Of a stretch of 64,000 nucleotides of DNA, positions 25,920 to 40,945 are shown piece by piece; position 1 is the stretch's first letter; each line of letters opens with the position of its first letter. Both the position numbers and the translations under genes were made by a program. The notes under the pieces are model-generated. The model was not told where the DNA came from, ran no database searches, and saw only the letters and a program-made list of their open reading frames with translations. The DNA comes from Phascolomyces articulosus. Taxonomy: Eukaryota; Mucoromycota; Mucoromycetes; Mucorales; Lichtheimiaceae. The stretch spans positions 1,364,001-1,428,000 of the forward strand of contig JAIXMP010000006.1 of assembly GCA_025677815.1 (NCBI GenBank), given 5' to 3'.

Positions 25920-27249
25920 GTTTTTATATATAAGTGGGTAGGTGTTGGTGGTTAGGTCCAGAAAAGAAAAGAGCGACGGAGAACGACTGTTGTCCACGCG
26001 TTAAAAATATAAAAAAAAAAACCTCATATTTTTTGACAGCCAGCTTTATGAAGCGTAACTACCACGTTTTTTTTTTTTTTTTTTGCTTTGACATTCCTTT
26101 CTATTCGATTCCCTTTTATACAGTATCTTTACTGCGTTCTCACTTTTAACTTTCTTGAACTGTTTATAAGCCATTATCTATAGATAATTAAATTATCATC
26201 TTTAACTTTTTTAAAGTATAAACATTTTTTCCCTTTTCTAAACAATGTATTTCTATGAAGAAAAAAGTGGTTCTGACAATCATTTTTCATTTACTCTCAT
26301 TTTCCTTATTTACAATAATCATTATATAAAGAGACACAAGCAAACTGTCCCAACAGTATTGAATTTTGCTTGTATAAAAGCAATATTACTTTCTCTTCCA
26401 AGTATTAAAAAATTATTGGTTGATTTACTTTTTTGAGTTGTGGAGATATAAAACGTAACAAGGATTATACCAACTAGTCTTTATGCAGTTGGTAATATCT
26501 TTTCTTTTTCCTTCACTGTCTTTCGATATTTCATAAGTAAATCGGTGAATCTATTGATGATTGCTCAACACAAAAAGACTTTTACCACTCCATCGTACTT
26601 CCCAATGAATCTTCCATATCATACCCACCATAGATCGGATCGTTCACATGAGATTCACCATAAAACTACATTCTTCGTCATAGAAATGAGTTCTGACAAA
26701 GTGGAGAGAATGTGTGTAATAGGGTTATCATGATATAGACATCATTAGAAGGAAAATGAGCACAGCTTTTTAATGCTAGATTTTTATTATAACTCTATAG
26801 GCATAATAATAAAATGGAGTATACGGAGAATAAGCTAAAAGCAAATAAACAAGATCATTAGTACTGTACATATGTCGTATGCCAAAAATAGAATTTAGGT
26901 GGGTGAAATTTCTCATCAATTCAGTGATGATGATGGTGGCAACATTGACTACCTGTTCTTTATTCCTTCTTTAACAATCTAAAATGGTACCCTCTTCTTA
27001 TTTTGCAGAAAATCCTTATAGCATCTGGAAAACAGCTGCTGTTTTAAGGCATTACGAAAAAAGAACAAAATAATAACTCGTTTCCTGGTTTGTGAGATTG
27101 GATTGTATCTGATATGAAGTTTTACATTGCAAAGAAAAAAGGAGGGGCACGTTTGAAAGGTGTAGCTGGAATATTGGAAACAGACCTTAATGTAATTTAT
27201 TATGTTTTAACTTACTTGACTCCCAAAGTTTATGTATTGATTTGTATTT
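25920..27249. other. CCT5 upstream region and AT-rich spacer
   Basis: The first 250 bases should contain the CCT5 promoter. From about 26540 there are patches of more balanced composition that could be the eroded start of the Ndc10-type relic downstream, but I could not link them to it by splice sites or motif. Confidence 0.35.
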
Positions 27250-29711
<2,462 letters not shown>

Positions 29712-30233
29712 TCAATTTAGATTTTTTTTTACTTTTTACATACACATACTTTTTTTTTACTATCAGTGCTACCGTTCTATTTCTATTATTATTATCTTAT
29801 ACTCTTCAGTCCCTCTAATCCAGAACACTTTCTATCATTTTTTTTTCAAAACATTAAACGCATTAATATGGGTCAATAAATATTCTTTGGGTAGCACCAC
29901 TTCTTGTATTAAAAGGAAGTCGATTTTTGAAAAAAAAATAAAGTGCTCTGTACTGCAAAATATTCGTGTTCCTCATTTTTTATACAAGATTCTTTGAAGT
30001 TCTTTTTTAATCTCTATCACTCTTTGTAATAATCCATTTTCATATTTGAAAATAAATAAGATATAATTGAAGTAAACAAAGAAAGTTGTGTAATCAAAGG
30101 TGGGTACTTTAATGTATATAGAGCAACTATTGTTTTTTATGCATACTAGCAAATAATTTTTGACACAGAGATACAGAAATAGCTGCGCTCTTTCCTTTTT
30201 TTTGCTCTCTCTCTACTTATTCTTTTTTTGCCA
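29712..30233. other. Spacer and promoter region of the THP3/LENG8 gene
   Basis: AT-rich sequence with T runs. Pyrimidine-rich sequence just before 30234 fits a promoter or 5' leader. No gene is seen. Confidence 0.4.
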
Positions 30234-30607
30234 ATGAGTGCTGTTGATTCAACCACCAAAAAATCAAGAAAGAGAAAAGCAAAGAAGCAAAAAGTGAAGC
30301 ATACGTTGACGGAATCAAAAGAGAGTATTTCTAGTGATTTAAAGTAGTGTATCCGTTTCTATAAATTGCTACACTAAATCAAGATCGATCGATCCGTTTT
30401 TTTTTCTTATTTGACTGAAACTTTATTTATTTTCTCTCTCTTTCTTTCTTTCTCTGATTAGAGATTATGTAGGAAAGTCTTTTCAGCACTGTATTTCAGG
30501 AAAACAAAGTGAACTTGAAGTTGAATTAAAATCCATTCTATTAAACGCGAAATCAATGACAAATTGGAAAGAAGAACAATTACCAAGGTAACAATATAGC
30601 ACTTTTC

Positions 30608-30659
<52 letters not shown>

Positions 30660-32534
30660 CCTTTAATCAGTACACTTTTTTTTGACTTGTGAAATTCATA
30701 ATAATAGGGCTACTGACGGTGTTCCTCAACCCAACAATCGTAAACGGTAAGGATAATGCGACTATGAGTTCTATTGGATTCAACAGGATCGACAATGACT
30801 AGCATGTAGTTATTTATAAAAATATATTCACTAATCATGAGAAGGTATGGTTCTCCTAATATATTAGAACAAAGAATAAAGCAATAAAAAATGTCTCTTC
30901 GTCTTCCTCGTCAAGAGCTTCATCTTTTGGTACTTCCAATAGTATGGCGCCTCCAAAAACAGGAGGTATTATTGCTGTTAAAAGTACACCTGAAGAGTTA
31001 CGACGACGAGAACAACGTCTGATGCGATTTGGGACACCAACAGCAAAACCAACACCAACACCAGCAGTGTCGAGTGAGGTAAAAAAAAAAAAAATAATAA
31101 TACTCACTACACATGGATTGAGAAAAGCTTTCTAAACTCGAAAATTCAACCCTTTTTTTATAGTCTTGGAGTCCCGATGGTAAAATCATAGGAACTTCTA
31201 CAGATCTCGAAAAACCTTATTTTCGTTTGACATCAGTAAGTAATGGCGTCATTTTCCTCTTTTTTTTTGGGGGGGGAGAGGGGGTTTGTATCTGATATAT
31301 TGAGATGTTTGCTTAATGAATCAATGATGGTATTGAATAGGCCCCAGACCCATCCACTGTACGACCTGCTTCTATATTACAACTTGCTTATACCAACGTC
31401 AAAAAAAAATGGAACAACGATAATAATTACAAATATGCATGTGAACAACTGAAATCGATTCGACAAGATATGACAGTATGTTATTTTAGGATATGACAGG
31501 GTATTGTGGAACAATGAAGATGATGGTATCATTAAAATAAATATTTTTTTATTGATTTTGCTGTTATCGTTATGGCTTTATTAGATTCAAGGAATTCGTG
31601 ATAAATTTGCAGTAACTATCTATGAATATCATGCACGAATGGCACTTCTAATGGTAAATCAAATAACAGAGGGAAAGAGAAGATGGAAAGGATGAGAATG
31701 GATGGATGGATCGTATACGTACTACCCAAAGACTTTTTTTCTTATTTACATGTTTATCTTTTAAAAAATATGTGGAAACAATAGGGTGATCTAAGTGAAT
31801 ATAATCAATGTCAAAGTCAACTTCGAGAATTATACAATGATGACAAAATTACAAACATCAACTCAGAATTTATTGCCTATGAAATCCTCTATTTGTTATT
31901 CTCGGGTAACCGTAGTGGTAAGTGATAATACTATCGCCTAATACTATTTTTTTAATATTTTGGATGCTTAAAAATAACGCACATCAACCATTTATACTAG
32001 AAATGAATGCTTTGTTAACGAAAAGAGCCGTGGCCAAAGAACAAGGAAAACCGGGCGTGAAAAATAAATCAAAAGCTTTAAAGCATGCTCAAGCAGTACG
32101 TTCGGCTCTTGCTGTTGGCAATTATCATAAATTCTTCCAACTTTATCAAGACGCGCCCAATCGAAATGCTTTGCTAATGGATCAGTTTGTACCTCGGGAA
32201 AGAATTAAAGCGTTATTAATGCTGTGCAAAACGTAAGTGTAAATATTTTTTTTAAAAAAAAATCTAAACGTGACACAAATCAAAGTATGATTTATTCATC
32301 CTTTCTCTTTTTATATTATAAAATCTCTCAAGATTCCCTATGGGTCTTCCATTAGATTTTATAACAAAAGAATTAGCATTTTATAATACCGAGGAAACAG
32401 TCGAGTTTCTTGAAAAACATGGTATCAAGATTGATCATGTCCAAGCACGACTCGAAACCAAACCAGCTGTACCTCATCTTCAAGCAGCCATCCAAAACAA
32501 ATATCAAAAAGCTGATATCAAAGGTCAAGTTTAA
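30234..32534 (+). CDS. THP3: SAC3/GANP-family protein, THP3/LENG8-like
   Basis: Ten exons: 30234-30343, 30462-30587, 30708-30746, 30868-31078, 31164-31235, 31341-31475, 31585-31653, 31785-31917, 32001-32232 and 32333-32534. All are GT-AG, and the frame closes at 442 residues. The family (yeast Thp3, human LENG8) has a SAC3-type helical/winged-helix domain that pairs with Csn12-type PCI proteins and acts in transcription elongation and mRNA processing in the nucleus. Diagnostic stretches are IIGTSTDLEKPYFRLTSAPD, ASILQLAYTNVKKKW, YACEQLKSIRQDMT, VTIYEYHARMALL, GDLSEYNQCQSQLRELY, ALAVGNYHKFFQLYQDAPN and LDFITKELAF. The N-terminus is a basic, Lys-rich tail typical of nuclear proteins. Intron 2 contains a 45-base T run. 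The human and plant proteins are longer at the N-terminus; this copy is compact. The start is the first Met in a good context, but an upstream exon cannot be excluded. Confidence 0.9.
30610..30654. repeat. 45-base poly(T) run inside an intron
   Basis: An uninterrupted T45 tract lies in the second intron of the THP3/LENG8-like gene, between the donor at 30588 and the acceptor at 30707. On the coding strand it acts as an extreme polypyrimidine tract. Its exact length may be unstable or wrong in the assembly. Confidence 0.95.
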
Positions 32535-33223
32535 AACCTCCATACAGATACTTTTTCCCTTGTTCAATTGTACATTCTTCTTTACATACACTTAGTCATA
32601 ATATGTCTCTTTCTTACCCATTTATCTGCCTTCATTCACCCCTCCTTTTCATTAGTATTATCATCTCTTCTTTTTCAACCTGAATAAAAAAAAAACATCC
32701 ATTGATATCATCTTGAGCTGGACTCTTACAATAAATCTCTTTCTTTTTTTTTTCTCATGTTTTAAAAAAATCGCGCGACTGGGAATGGATATTTTTTTTA
32801 TGCAGAACAAAAACACAGTTATTTTTTCGATGGATTGTGTGAGCCGAACAATTTCGATCCAAAATTGGGAATGTGTAGGGGTTTGACTAAATTTTTTCTT
32901 ATCTATAAATATAAAGATTCGCTTCTTTTTCCCAGAAAAAAAATTTAGTACATAACTAAGGTAATAAAACGGTATATATTTTTTTATAAGTATGCAAAAT
33001 GTAAGAAAAAGTTAAATTTTATTTATATATACATTTAATGTATTTATAATAATGAATAAGAATACGAAAATAAATAAAAAAATACGAGCTAAAAAAAAGT
33101 AAGAAAATAGTATGTAATATAGAGTAAACACGTAAAAAAAATAGGATAAAAGGGGGATATGGAATGATATGATGCTGATTTGATGGTTTTTTGTTTGTTT
33201 GTTTGATTATTTGTTGTTGTTGT
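32535..33223. other. Convergent spacer between the THP3/LENG8 gene and the CSC1-like gene
   Basis: Very AT-rich, with AATAAA-type hexamers on both strands (for example near 32682 and 33041). It contains the 3' ends of two convergent genes and nothing else I can support. Confidence 0.4.
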
Positions 33224-36200
33224 TTACATTGAAGTCGTAAGTGCCAAAGATTCCACTAATGCATAACTATCCACGACATGGCGTACATAATCATTAACAT
33301 CAAAGTTTGGATCACCCGTTGGCATTTCACCAGGAATACCACGACCACCATGAACATACATGGCTTCATCCACTTGCACACGCGACTTTTGACCCTTTTT
33401 ACCAGCATGTTCCGCCTTGGCTCCAAAGTTACTAGTTCGAATATTCAATTCTTTCAATTGGCCCATTTCATGTTCCGTGATACCAATATCATCTTCAGGT
33501 AACCAAACCGTAGGTTGTCGTCGATACATAGAAGGATGCATGTACGATTGTACTTCATACATGAGTCGTGCAGAAGAGACGGCCATTTCTTGACTGACAC
33601 CATCATCATGAGTGGAAGAAGATGATGGATGGGCTGGATCATCATGAATGCGTTTTTGAAGTTGAGCACGTGCATTATAAGCATCCACCACACCGACGGA
33701 CTCTCGTTTACTTGATTTAACATGTCCATTCTTTCGACGAACAAGACCATCTTTACTCATAGCCAAGTTGGTATCAAATTGATCATCCTCTTCTCCTTGA
33801 GTAGTAGTTACACCATCATCATGGGTCAAGATCTTTTTATCATCTTCTTCTTCCAAGATATTGCTACCTGTACTAAAGAAGGAAGAGCCCGTTTGATGAC
33901 TCTTGGTGGTGGTAACAGCCTTCTTTTCATCTTCTTCAGGTTGAATTGGCAAGTACTTGAACAATGGTTTAAAGGCCTTGTCATAAAGGGCTAATCCGAA
34001 GATGCTGACAACCAAAGTGATAATCATAATAATCATTTGTGGAAGTGCTTTTTGAATGGCCAAAAGACCAATCATGGTCAATTGCCAAGTGAAAAGTCCA
34101 ATATAAACATGACGGATCGCTCGTGGAAATGCAAGACCACCAGATTCGTATTCCATTTCATACAAATACAAGAATTGGTACAAGTAGATAAAGTAAGTGA
34201 GGTAGAAGAAAAGACATACAAATGGTAAGATGAGTGGAGCAATGGTGGAATACAAAAGACCCAAGACGAAAATCACAGTATGACTTGGAATCAAAGTACC
34301 CAAATTGATGGTGGGACATTTTGCTTTGCGTGTATAGATATCGCGAGGCGTAACGGAGAGGAATGGCAGAAGATATGATAAAACCAATGGAACAGCTTGA
34401 AGAATAGCTTGACCTGTACCGTTCAAAGCTTGAAGCAATACGTAAGTGATAAAGAAAGTACTGGCCTGTTGTCATTCAATATATATCGTTAGTCATCATT
34501 TTTTTTTATGCAGCGAAAGATTGGAAGGTTCCTTGGAACACTATGGATGTTTCTTTTACCTTGGGTAAACTTTCAGCAAGAATGTTGATAATACTAAGTG
34601 GATTTTTCAAAAATTCACTAATAGCTTGAATAGCACCACCGACAATGGTTGACACAAGAACAACATCGACAAACTAATATATCGAGAATAGTCCACATTG
34701 ATTGAAAAGTAAATAAATGCTTCCAATTTGAGAAGTTTTTTTGGGGGGGTGAAGGAGTTTTTTTTGACATCATCATTATATATGAATGACTTACCAAGAA
34801 GAAAAAGTATTTATGTAAAAGTGATAGATCAACCATAGATTTTTGTGGAATACCTTCATTCTTTGACAAAACTAGATGGGGATAGAAGTTACAAATTAAA
34901 ATATATATTGATGATTGGATGACTTGTAACAATATACTTACTTCGGAAGACAACAGGGACCAAAGAAATCAAGATAGCCAAAGCCACAGCAGGAAGAATA
35001 CCTTGAATAATACCGACCAAAGTACTAGGAAGATCCTTTAAACCAGCAAGGAAAGGTAAAATTTTACTAAGTGAATCAATATTGGCAACCAATTGGACAA
35101 ATGCAACTAGATAGTAAAAAAACAATCAGATTATTTTTGTTAACACATAATTACACAACAAACACAACTTTGTTTATGTGTTCTCGAATCAATTTACCTG
35201 GAATAGCCCAAAAGATGACAATAGCCGAAGTAATGACTAAACTAATTGCACGTCGACCCAAACGTTCATAGGATTTGACATTCATATTTTCCCAAATAAT
35301 ATCAGTTGAAGCAATTTGAATATAACGAGGAGCCATGGTCATTTCTCGAGAATGAGTCACACATTGAGCAGCCATATGAGCAGCGATTTGTTGGTTAAAT
35401 TCAATATACGCTGAACTTAATTGATCATAGGATTCAGGTGAACGTTGAGCTTCAGTAATTTTTTCATTGAGTTTCTTGATTTCTTCATGATAATAATCGA
35501 TGGAATCTACTTTGCGACCCACAAAAGGAAGTGGGATAGGTAATTTGGAAACACGATGGGTGGGTCGTAATTTTTCAGGAATACGTGATTCGGGTCTATC
35601 TTCCAACTCGGGATCTCCTTTCTTGGCATAATATTTATAGGAAGCTGCAATGGATTTGGTAATCGCACCTTCAAGAGCTGTCACATGTTTTTGTCTTTCA
35701 TCTACAATGTCTGGTAAATCCTTGACGTTTCTAAAAAGTGATCCCAGCCACACATGGTTTGTTTTTGTTTCACAAAGAAAAAAAAAGAATGAGTTTGCAT
35801 AACAGTGGAAAGAGGAAAAAGGAAATTTGGGCGTTTTTTAAAGTATAGTCATAATAAGTAAAAATATACCTGGTCAACCAGATCCGACGAACACCACCAG
35901 GGAAACGATTAAAGATTTTCGTCAACTCTTCAATATTATTCACACGTTCTGGAATCGAAGGTACATAGAGCATGCGTGCAGTGACAGAATTAGCATATTC
36001 CGGGCTCAACAAATGGAGACGTCGTAGTACAAGATATTGGCGTGTTTCTCGGAATGTATAATAGACGACACCAGCTAATCATTATCAAATATCAATGTTG
36101 TAATAATAGATAGATATAAAATAGAACGATTAAGGAAATAATTTTGTTTGAAAATATGTAAAGTGATGAAGATCCATGTAGGGTGATTATTCATCGTATA

Positions 36201-36994
36201 TAAAAAAAAAAGGAGAGAACAAAATGTAAGGGGTTTTTTTATATATATGGTTAGGATATCATATGCGAGATCATGCATAAGTTAAAAAAAAATAGTAGAT
36301 AATGATAATACGCGTTAAAAAAGGACTTACCAGAAAGGAGAACGGCTAATACAAGATGAGCCCAAATACGATCCGGATCTTTAATATTACCCATCGTCAA
36401 CTTATTAAGACCTGGTGAATCCAGTTGATTAATCAGGTTGACGGGTATTAAAATGGGTATCGCCACCAATGTGAATAAAGTAAATATCACAATGCCCATC
36501 CTAAGGAATCGTAACACCATAAATCGATCTAATCCAATCGATCGTAATACTTCTTTTTCAGGTATTCGTATGAGTGTCCATATCCATGCTAAAAACCCAT
36601 CCGGTAAAGGGGGTGGTTGTCGTCTATTATCATCATTATTAGTATTGTTCATGATTCATATTTGTATATTATTATTTATGGGGATCATTGTAACTGGATC
36701 AAGAAAAGGAAAAATAAATTTTTGATCCACTTACTCTTTTTCCACTAAATAGGAACGTGGTGAATAAACAGAAGGTCTTAATCGACGTAAAACACAAAAT
36801 CCGGTAAAGAAACCACCAGCTAATGCGGCATTAAACCACAAGGCAGATGTAAATGTACTGACAGAGTTATCCGCACTAATATATTATGAAAAAAAAAAGA
36901 GTTGAGTCATTCTGGGTATGTTACCAATGAGAGATCTCTTTTATTTTTGAATGGAGACAATTTACTTTAATTGATCTTCCCCAGTGTCAGACAT
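33224..36994 (-). CDS. CSC1/OSCA/TMEM63-type osmosensitive cation channel
   Basis: Nine exons: 36966-36994, 36735-36875, 36331-36623, 35870-36074, 35198-35730, 34942-35106, 34795-34871, 34560-34673 and 33224-34465. All are GT-AG, total 932 residues. The layout is that of the family: a short outside N-terminus, three early membrane segments (the first near residues 20-40, ALWFNAALAGGFFTGFCVLR), the conserved GLDRFMVLRFLRM, a cytosolic region with RRIWLTR and the long RNVKDLPDIVDER helix, then about eight membrane segments of the RSN1_7TM region (EGIPQKSMVDLSLLHKYFFF, FLSVTPRDIYTRK). Relatives form hyperosmolality-gated, calcium-permeable channels in the plasma or vacuolar membrane; RSN1 and PHM7 are yeast examples. 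A cytosolic tail of about 230 residues is polar and unlike the core. The precise paralogue cannot be named. Its 29-base first exon encodes only nine complete codons. Confidence 0.92.
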
Positions 36995-38300
36995 GGTTAT
37001 GGAAGTTTAAAAAGTTATATGTTAAGGAACCAAAAAGCAATAAGAAAAAAAAGTGAAACGAAGAGAAAAGAAAAAGAAGAAACACAAAAAAAACAGACTT
37101 CCGTTTGAAGGGAAAAAAAGAAGGTCAAACCAGGCATTTAACAATATAACCACGCTATGCAAAGCGATTAAGGCGCCGCTGTGTCTTCTTTCTTGATGAG
37201 TGTATTCTCCAGATAAGGTAATCGTCCCCATGAAAAGGTTTTTCCTCCAAGTCAAAACGATCAATTTGATTCAAAATCATTTTCATTTAAATTCATTGGT
37301 TTAATTTTATTAAAAACTCTATCTCTTGTATCGACCTATATCGTCCCTATCTTCTTCTTCTTCTTCTTCTAATACTACTATTTGTTCAATTTTATGCATT
37401 GTTTGTTATCCAAAGGTAAAAAGTGATGATGATAATGATCTGTTGAGTTTACCATGGAATATTTCTTATTGTCTCACTTGCAGTTTTCGGCTAGAAACCC
37501 GTCATGGTTGTACAAAAGACAAGGGACTTTAAAGAAATTAGTGCAAAAAAAAAAAAAAACTTGGCAATTTTTTATCATAATGGGAGATCAGACATGCTGT
37601 TATATATAATGATGATGAACCCGCCTATTTCAGCATTTTCACCCCATTTTGATCACCTCCTTATCAAATTATAGATAGACTATACTATTCACGATGGATA
37701 AGACCGATCAAGCAGACTTCATTTTTTTTTATTACCAACGGAACGAAAAAAAAAATATTATTATCACACACATATCGTCATCGTCATCACCATCCATCCA
37801 TCAACGATCGACATGCTGTGTGTGTGAGACAAACTCCGAGTTTAAAAAAGTGTCTGTGCCCAAAATGATTTATTCGATGGGCAAGCATTTGGTTCCACAA
37901 CAACAATAATAAGTCACTAACAATAACCATAGCAAATCAATAGCTTTTGACAAAAAACAATTCCAATAAGATAAAGAAGTATGTCATCTTTTTTTTTAGA
38001 ACGGAGGAAGAAAGAAAAATTAGGTGTTGCATAGGACTTATTGCCAATCAACATCAAGAACATCTGAAACATGCATGTGCGATTGGGGGTAACGAATGCG
38101 GACATAATGGTTTTTTTTTTTTTTGGTTGAATGCATAAACTAACAAACAAAACAGCAATTTTTTTCTTCTATTTTTAAGATGATGACTGATGATGATGAT
38201 TCAATAAATACTTAAATAGTAGTTTAAAGATAGTCATTTGATCAGGTATTACCATAGTTATTTTATTGAAAAAAAAAGCTGTTTCTTTGCATAATCAATA
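36995..38300. other. Upstream region of the CSC1-like gene and spacer
   Basis: A 68-codon plus-strand frame at 37326-37532 is Ser- and Cys-containing and begins about 330 bases from the CSC1-like start. It has no recognisable family, and I do not call it a gene. The rest is AT-rich with short repeats. Confidence 0.35.
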
Positions 38301-38367
38301 AAAAACAAGCATGCAATGCAAGAAAAAAAAAGATATATAATCACGCGGGAATTAAATTAACCTTTAC

Positions 38368-38475
38368 TATGTCAGTCCAAATCGACCGACAGGAACTCAT
38401 CAAGAATCAAATTAGTTTCAATCAGCCACTCCATTATTTTGTCATCGATGTTTGTCCGTTTACGCGCATTGTCTA
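38368..38475 (+). other. Short GC-richer open segment, possible gene fragment
   Basis: Within an AT-rich gap, about 110 bases have balanced composition and are open on both strands. Plus: a 35-codon frame MSVQIDRQELIKNQISF... ending TAA. Minus: a frame reading RKRTNIDDKIMEWLIETNL and ending LSVDLD-stop. Neither is recognised. It may be a fragment of a decayed gene or transposon. Confidence 0.25.
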
Positions 38476-40709
38476 ATAAGTATAATACTATTTATTTTAT
38501 ATTAAAACTAATATAAGAGAAACAAGAAGGAATTGTTCAACTGAGTACTTTATTTATTAAATGATAATGATGATTATCATATGTATAATTAGTACAATCT
38601 CTTTTTTTGGTGGGGAGAATGAAGAAAACTATTATATAAAAAAAAAGATCATCGTCAAGCCACCACATTTGCTTTAGTAGTATAATACCTATTGTTATTA
38701 AAAAAATAATAGTTAATTTAATATAAAATTTAAACCCTTTTACAATAAAAAATAACTCTAAGCCAAAAGTGGGAAACAAACATCATGTTCATCACGTCAT
38801 ATTGGAATATCAAGTTTTTTTCTGAAATGTTATCTTGAAATATAAGGTTAGACGTTATTGTTGTTGTTATGTTTTTTTTTTTGATTTACCGGGTACGTAA
38901 TCAATATGATCATTTTTTTATAATACTCTACACTAACTCTGTGTAATTAACAAGAAATAAATGAATATTTTAAACTTTTTCCCCCAATGAAGTATAAAAT
39001 ATTAATATCTTTCTCGTTTATCTATATACTTTCTTATTCTTCTTTTTTTTTTTTTTCCTTATTAATGAGGCTAAAACAATAGGGATGTAAGCATCAGTTA
39101 TCAGACATTTTACTGGACGAGCTAATGAGAACGATGTACATAGTAGTATGTATTTCCTGCCAAATAATATAATTAACATTGCACAAATTATTAAATGTTC
39201 TTAAAAGAATGAAGAGTGAATAGACTTTAAAATATTTCAAATAAACAAAAAAAGGTGCTTGAATACTAACATATGATATAATTAATTAATAGTATCATTC
39301 CCAAATATATGCATTAGCCACGCTGCCACTTTTCTGTGATCGTGATTAAAGCGTGTGTGCCAAAGTAACACAAAAGGCAACAGTAGGACTAATTGTGTTT
39401 GACAGATATTCTGCTACATATGGGTAGTAGTGTATATATTACTTTACAGTTATACATACAGAGAGCCGGTGAATTCAGTCATCATATTTCACGACTCATA
39501 CACACACACAAAAAAAAAGCAAAATATATTATATTTATTATATACATACGTAGTGAGTAATATTATAAATGGACACCTTTTTTTGGATTGCTTTCAATGG
39601 TTTTTTATTTTTTATTATAATTGAAAAATGAATGAGATGGCAGTGCTCTCCAAGGGTGGACATTCTATCCAACTCAGACACATCATACACAATTGTCTAT
39701 AAAACGATTCCTTATATAATCATTACCGTTTTAATCATGTATATTAATATCTTTTGATCATCTGTAATCCGCGATGTTATTGCTTATATACTTATAACAT
39801 ATATATTGTTTAGAAAAAAATCATCAAATAATGACCATTGATGATGATGTATTGCGACGTTCGTATTTTGCATTTGTAGTAAAGTCTTAAATTAGATAAA
39901 ACTTAAAAATCTATCTTCTTCATGAAATAATGTTTTATCGGATTTTTATTCTACAATTCTTGTCAAACAGTATTCATAAAATGGTAATTGTAGAGTACTT
40001 TTATTGAATTCTCTATTCCCCAGAAATAGAAAGATGGTGAATTTTAAGTAATAAGGAATAAAAGTTTCAACATTTTTATATAACTACTATATTTATATAG
40101 TGGATTTTACCAAGAAAGCTAATAATTTTAAATACATTAATAGTAGTCTTATATATATCTGTTTCATTATCATTTTTGATAGGCTTTCACAGATAATAAT
40201 GAATATGTTTATGTTCTTCAGCTATTTTCCCCCTATACAATTACAATTTTTTTCTAGCCAATAATATTGCGTATAGATATCAAACTAATCCACTTATGGA
40301 AATCGGAATACATCCTCTTTTGATCACTGTATAGTCCTCTTTGGATTTTACGACAATGGTATCAAGCACCTCATTTATCTACCAATTATAATCTGAAATT
40401 TACTATCAAATAACCAATGAATTGAAGCATATATACCTATCTTGATCATCCAACTATGCAAGTATGAATTGAAACTCTCTTCGCTCTTTCATCCAATGAC
40501 TTATTGCTGTAAAAGTACGTGGTCATATCGTCCGTCTGACTGTAAGATGCTAATATTATATACAATAACCATAGCGTAGTGAACGAGATTCTTCTTTTTG
40601 TGAGTATGTAAAATGGGCAAGGAACAAAAAAAAAAGGTTTTATTCAAAGACAATAGTACGATAATATGGTTCTTGTGAAATGAAAATAATAATATAATAA
40701 GAAGGAAAC
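38476..40709. other. 2.2-kb AT-rich gap, no gene seen
   Basis: Only short, low-complexity open frames are present. I found no splice-linked coding segments, RNA gene or clear repeat. Confidence 0.45.
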
Positions 40710-40945
40710 AAAAAAAAGACGTTGACTGTCAATTTGCCTCAGTCGATTTGGTAATCAACACAGCTTGCCCCCCATGCGCCAGAACCAGCCTCATGGGTGC
40801 GTCGTAAACGATGATTGAAACCCACGACCTAACTGCACTTGACTCCTCATCTGGGAACATCAGAGTCCAAAGAGCAAATCCAACAGTTCATTTTCCAGGC
40901 CTATAGTCCAATCTGTTGTGTCACCTATCACAAGATTGACAGTCG
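40710..40945 (-). ncRNA. Candidate structured RNA (possible Pol III transcript or SINE)
   Basis: A patch richer in G+C stands out in AT-rich DNA. On the minus strand it begins with a helix arm GACTGTCAAT (plus ATTGACAGTC at 40935-40944) and ends with the complementary arm ATTGACAGTC (plus GACTGTCAAT at 40724-40733), followed after six bases by eight T (40710-40717), a typical Pol III stop. Between them, further complementary pairs can be drawn in order: CAACAG/CTGTTG, GACTC/GAGTC, GTCGT/ACGAC and CCCATG/CATGGG. A B-box-like GGGTTTCAATC (40813-40823) is present. I checked by eye against U1-U6, SRP, RNase P/MRP and U3 and recognised none. It could also be a tRNA-derived SINE. Transcript ends are guesses. 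Confidence 0.4.

Noticed and set aside
33722..33994. Plus-strand frames opposite the CSC1-like C-terminal tail
   Set aside because: Shadow frames; the minus-strand gene has intact splicing and family motifs.
37326..37532. 68-codon Ser/Cys-containing frame upstream of the CSC1-like gene
   Set aside because: No family, low-complexity Ser run from a TCT repeat, no splice partner.
40800..40830. tRNA gene at the B-box-like GGGTTTCAATC
   Set aside because: No acceptor stem, D-arm or anticodon arm of normal size can be placed around it, so it is reported only as a candidate RNA or SINE.
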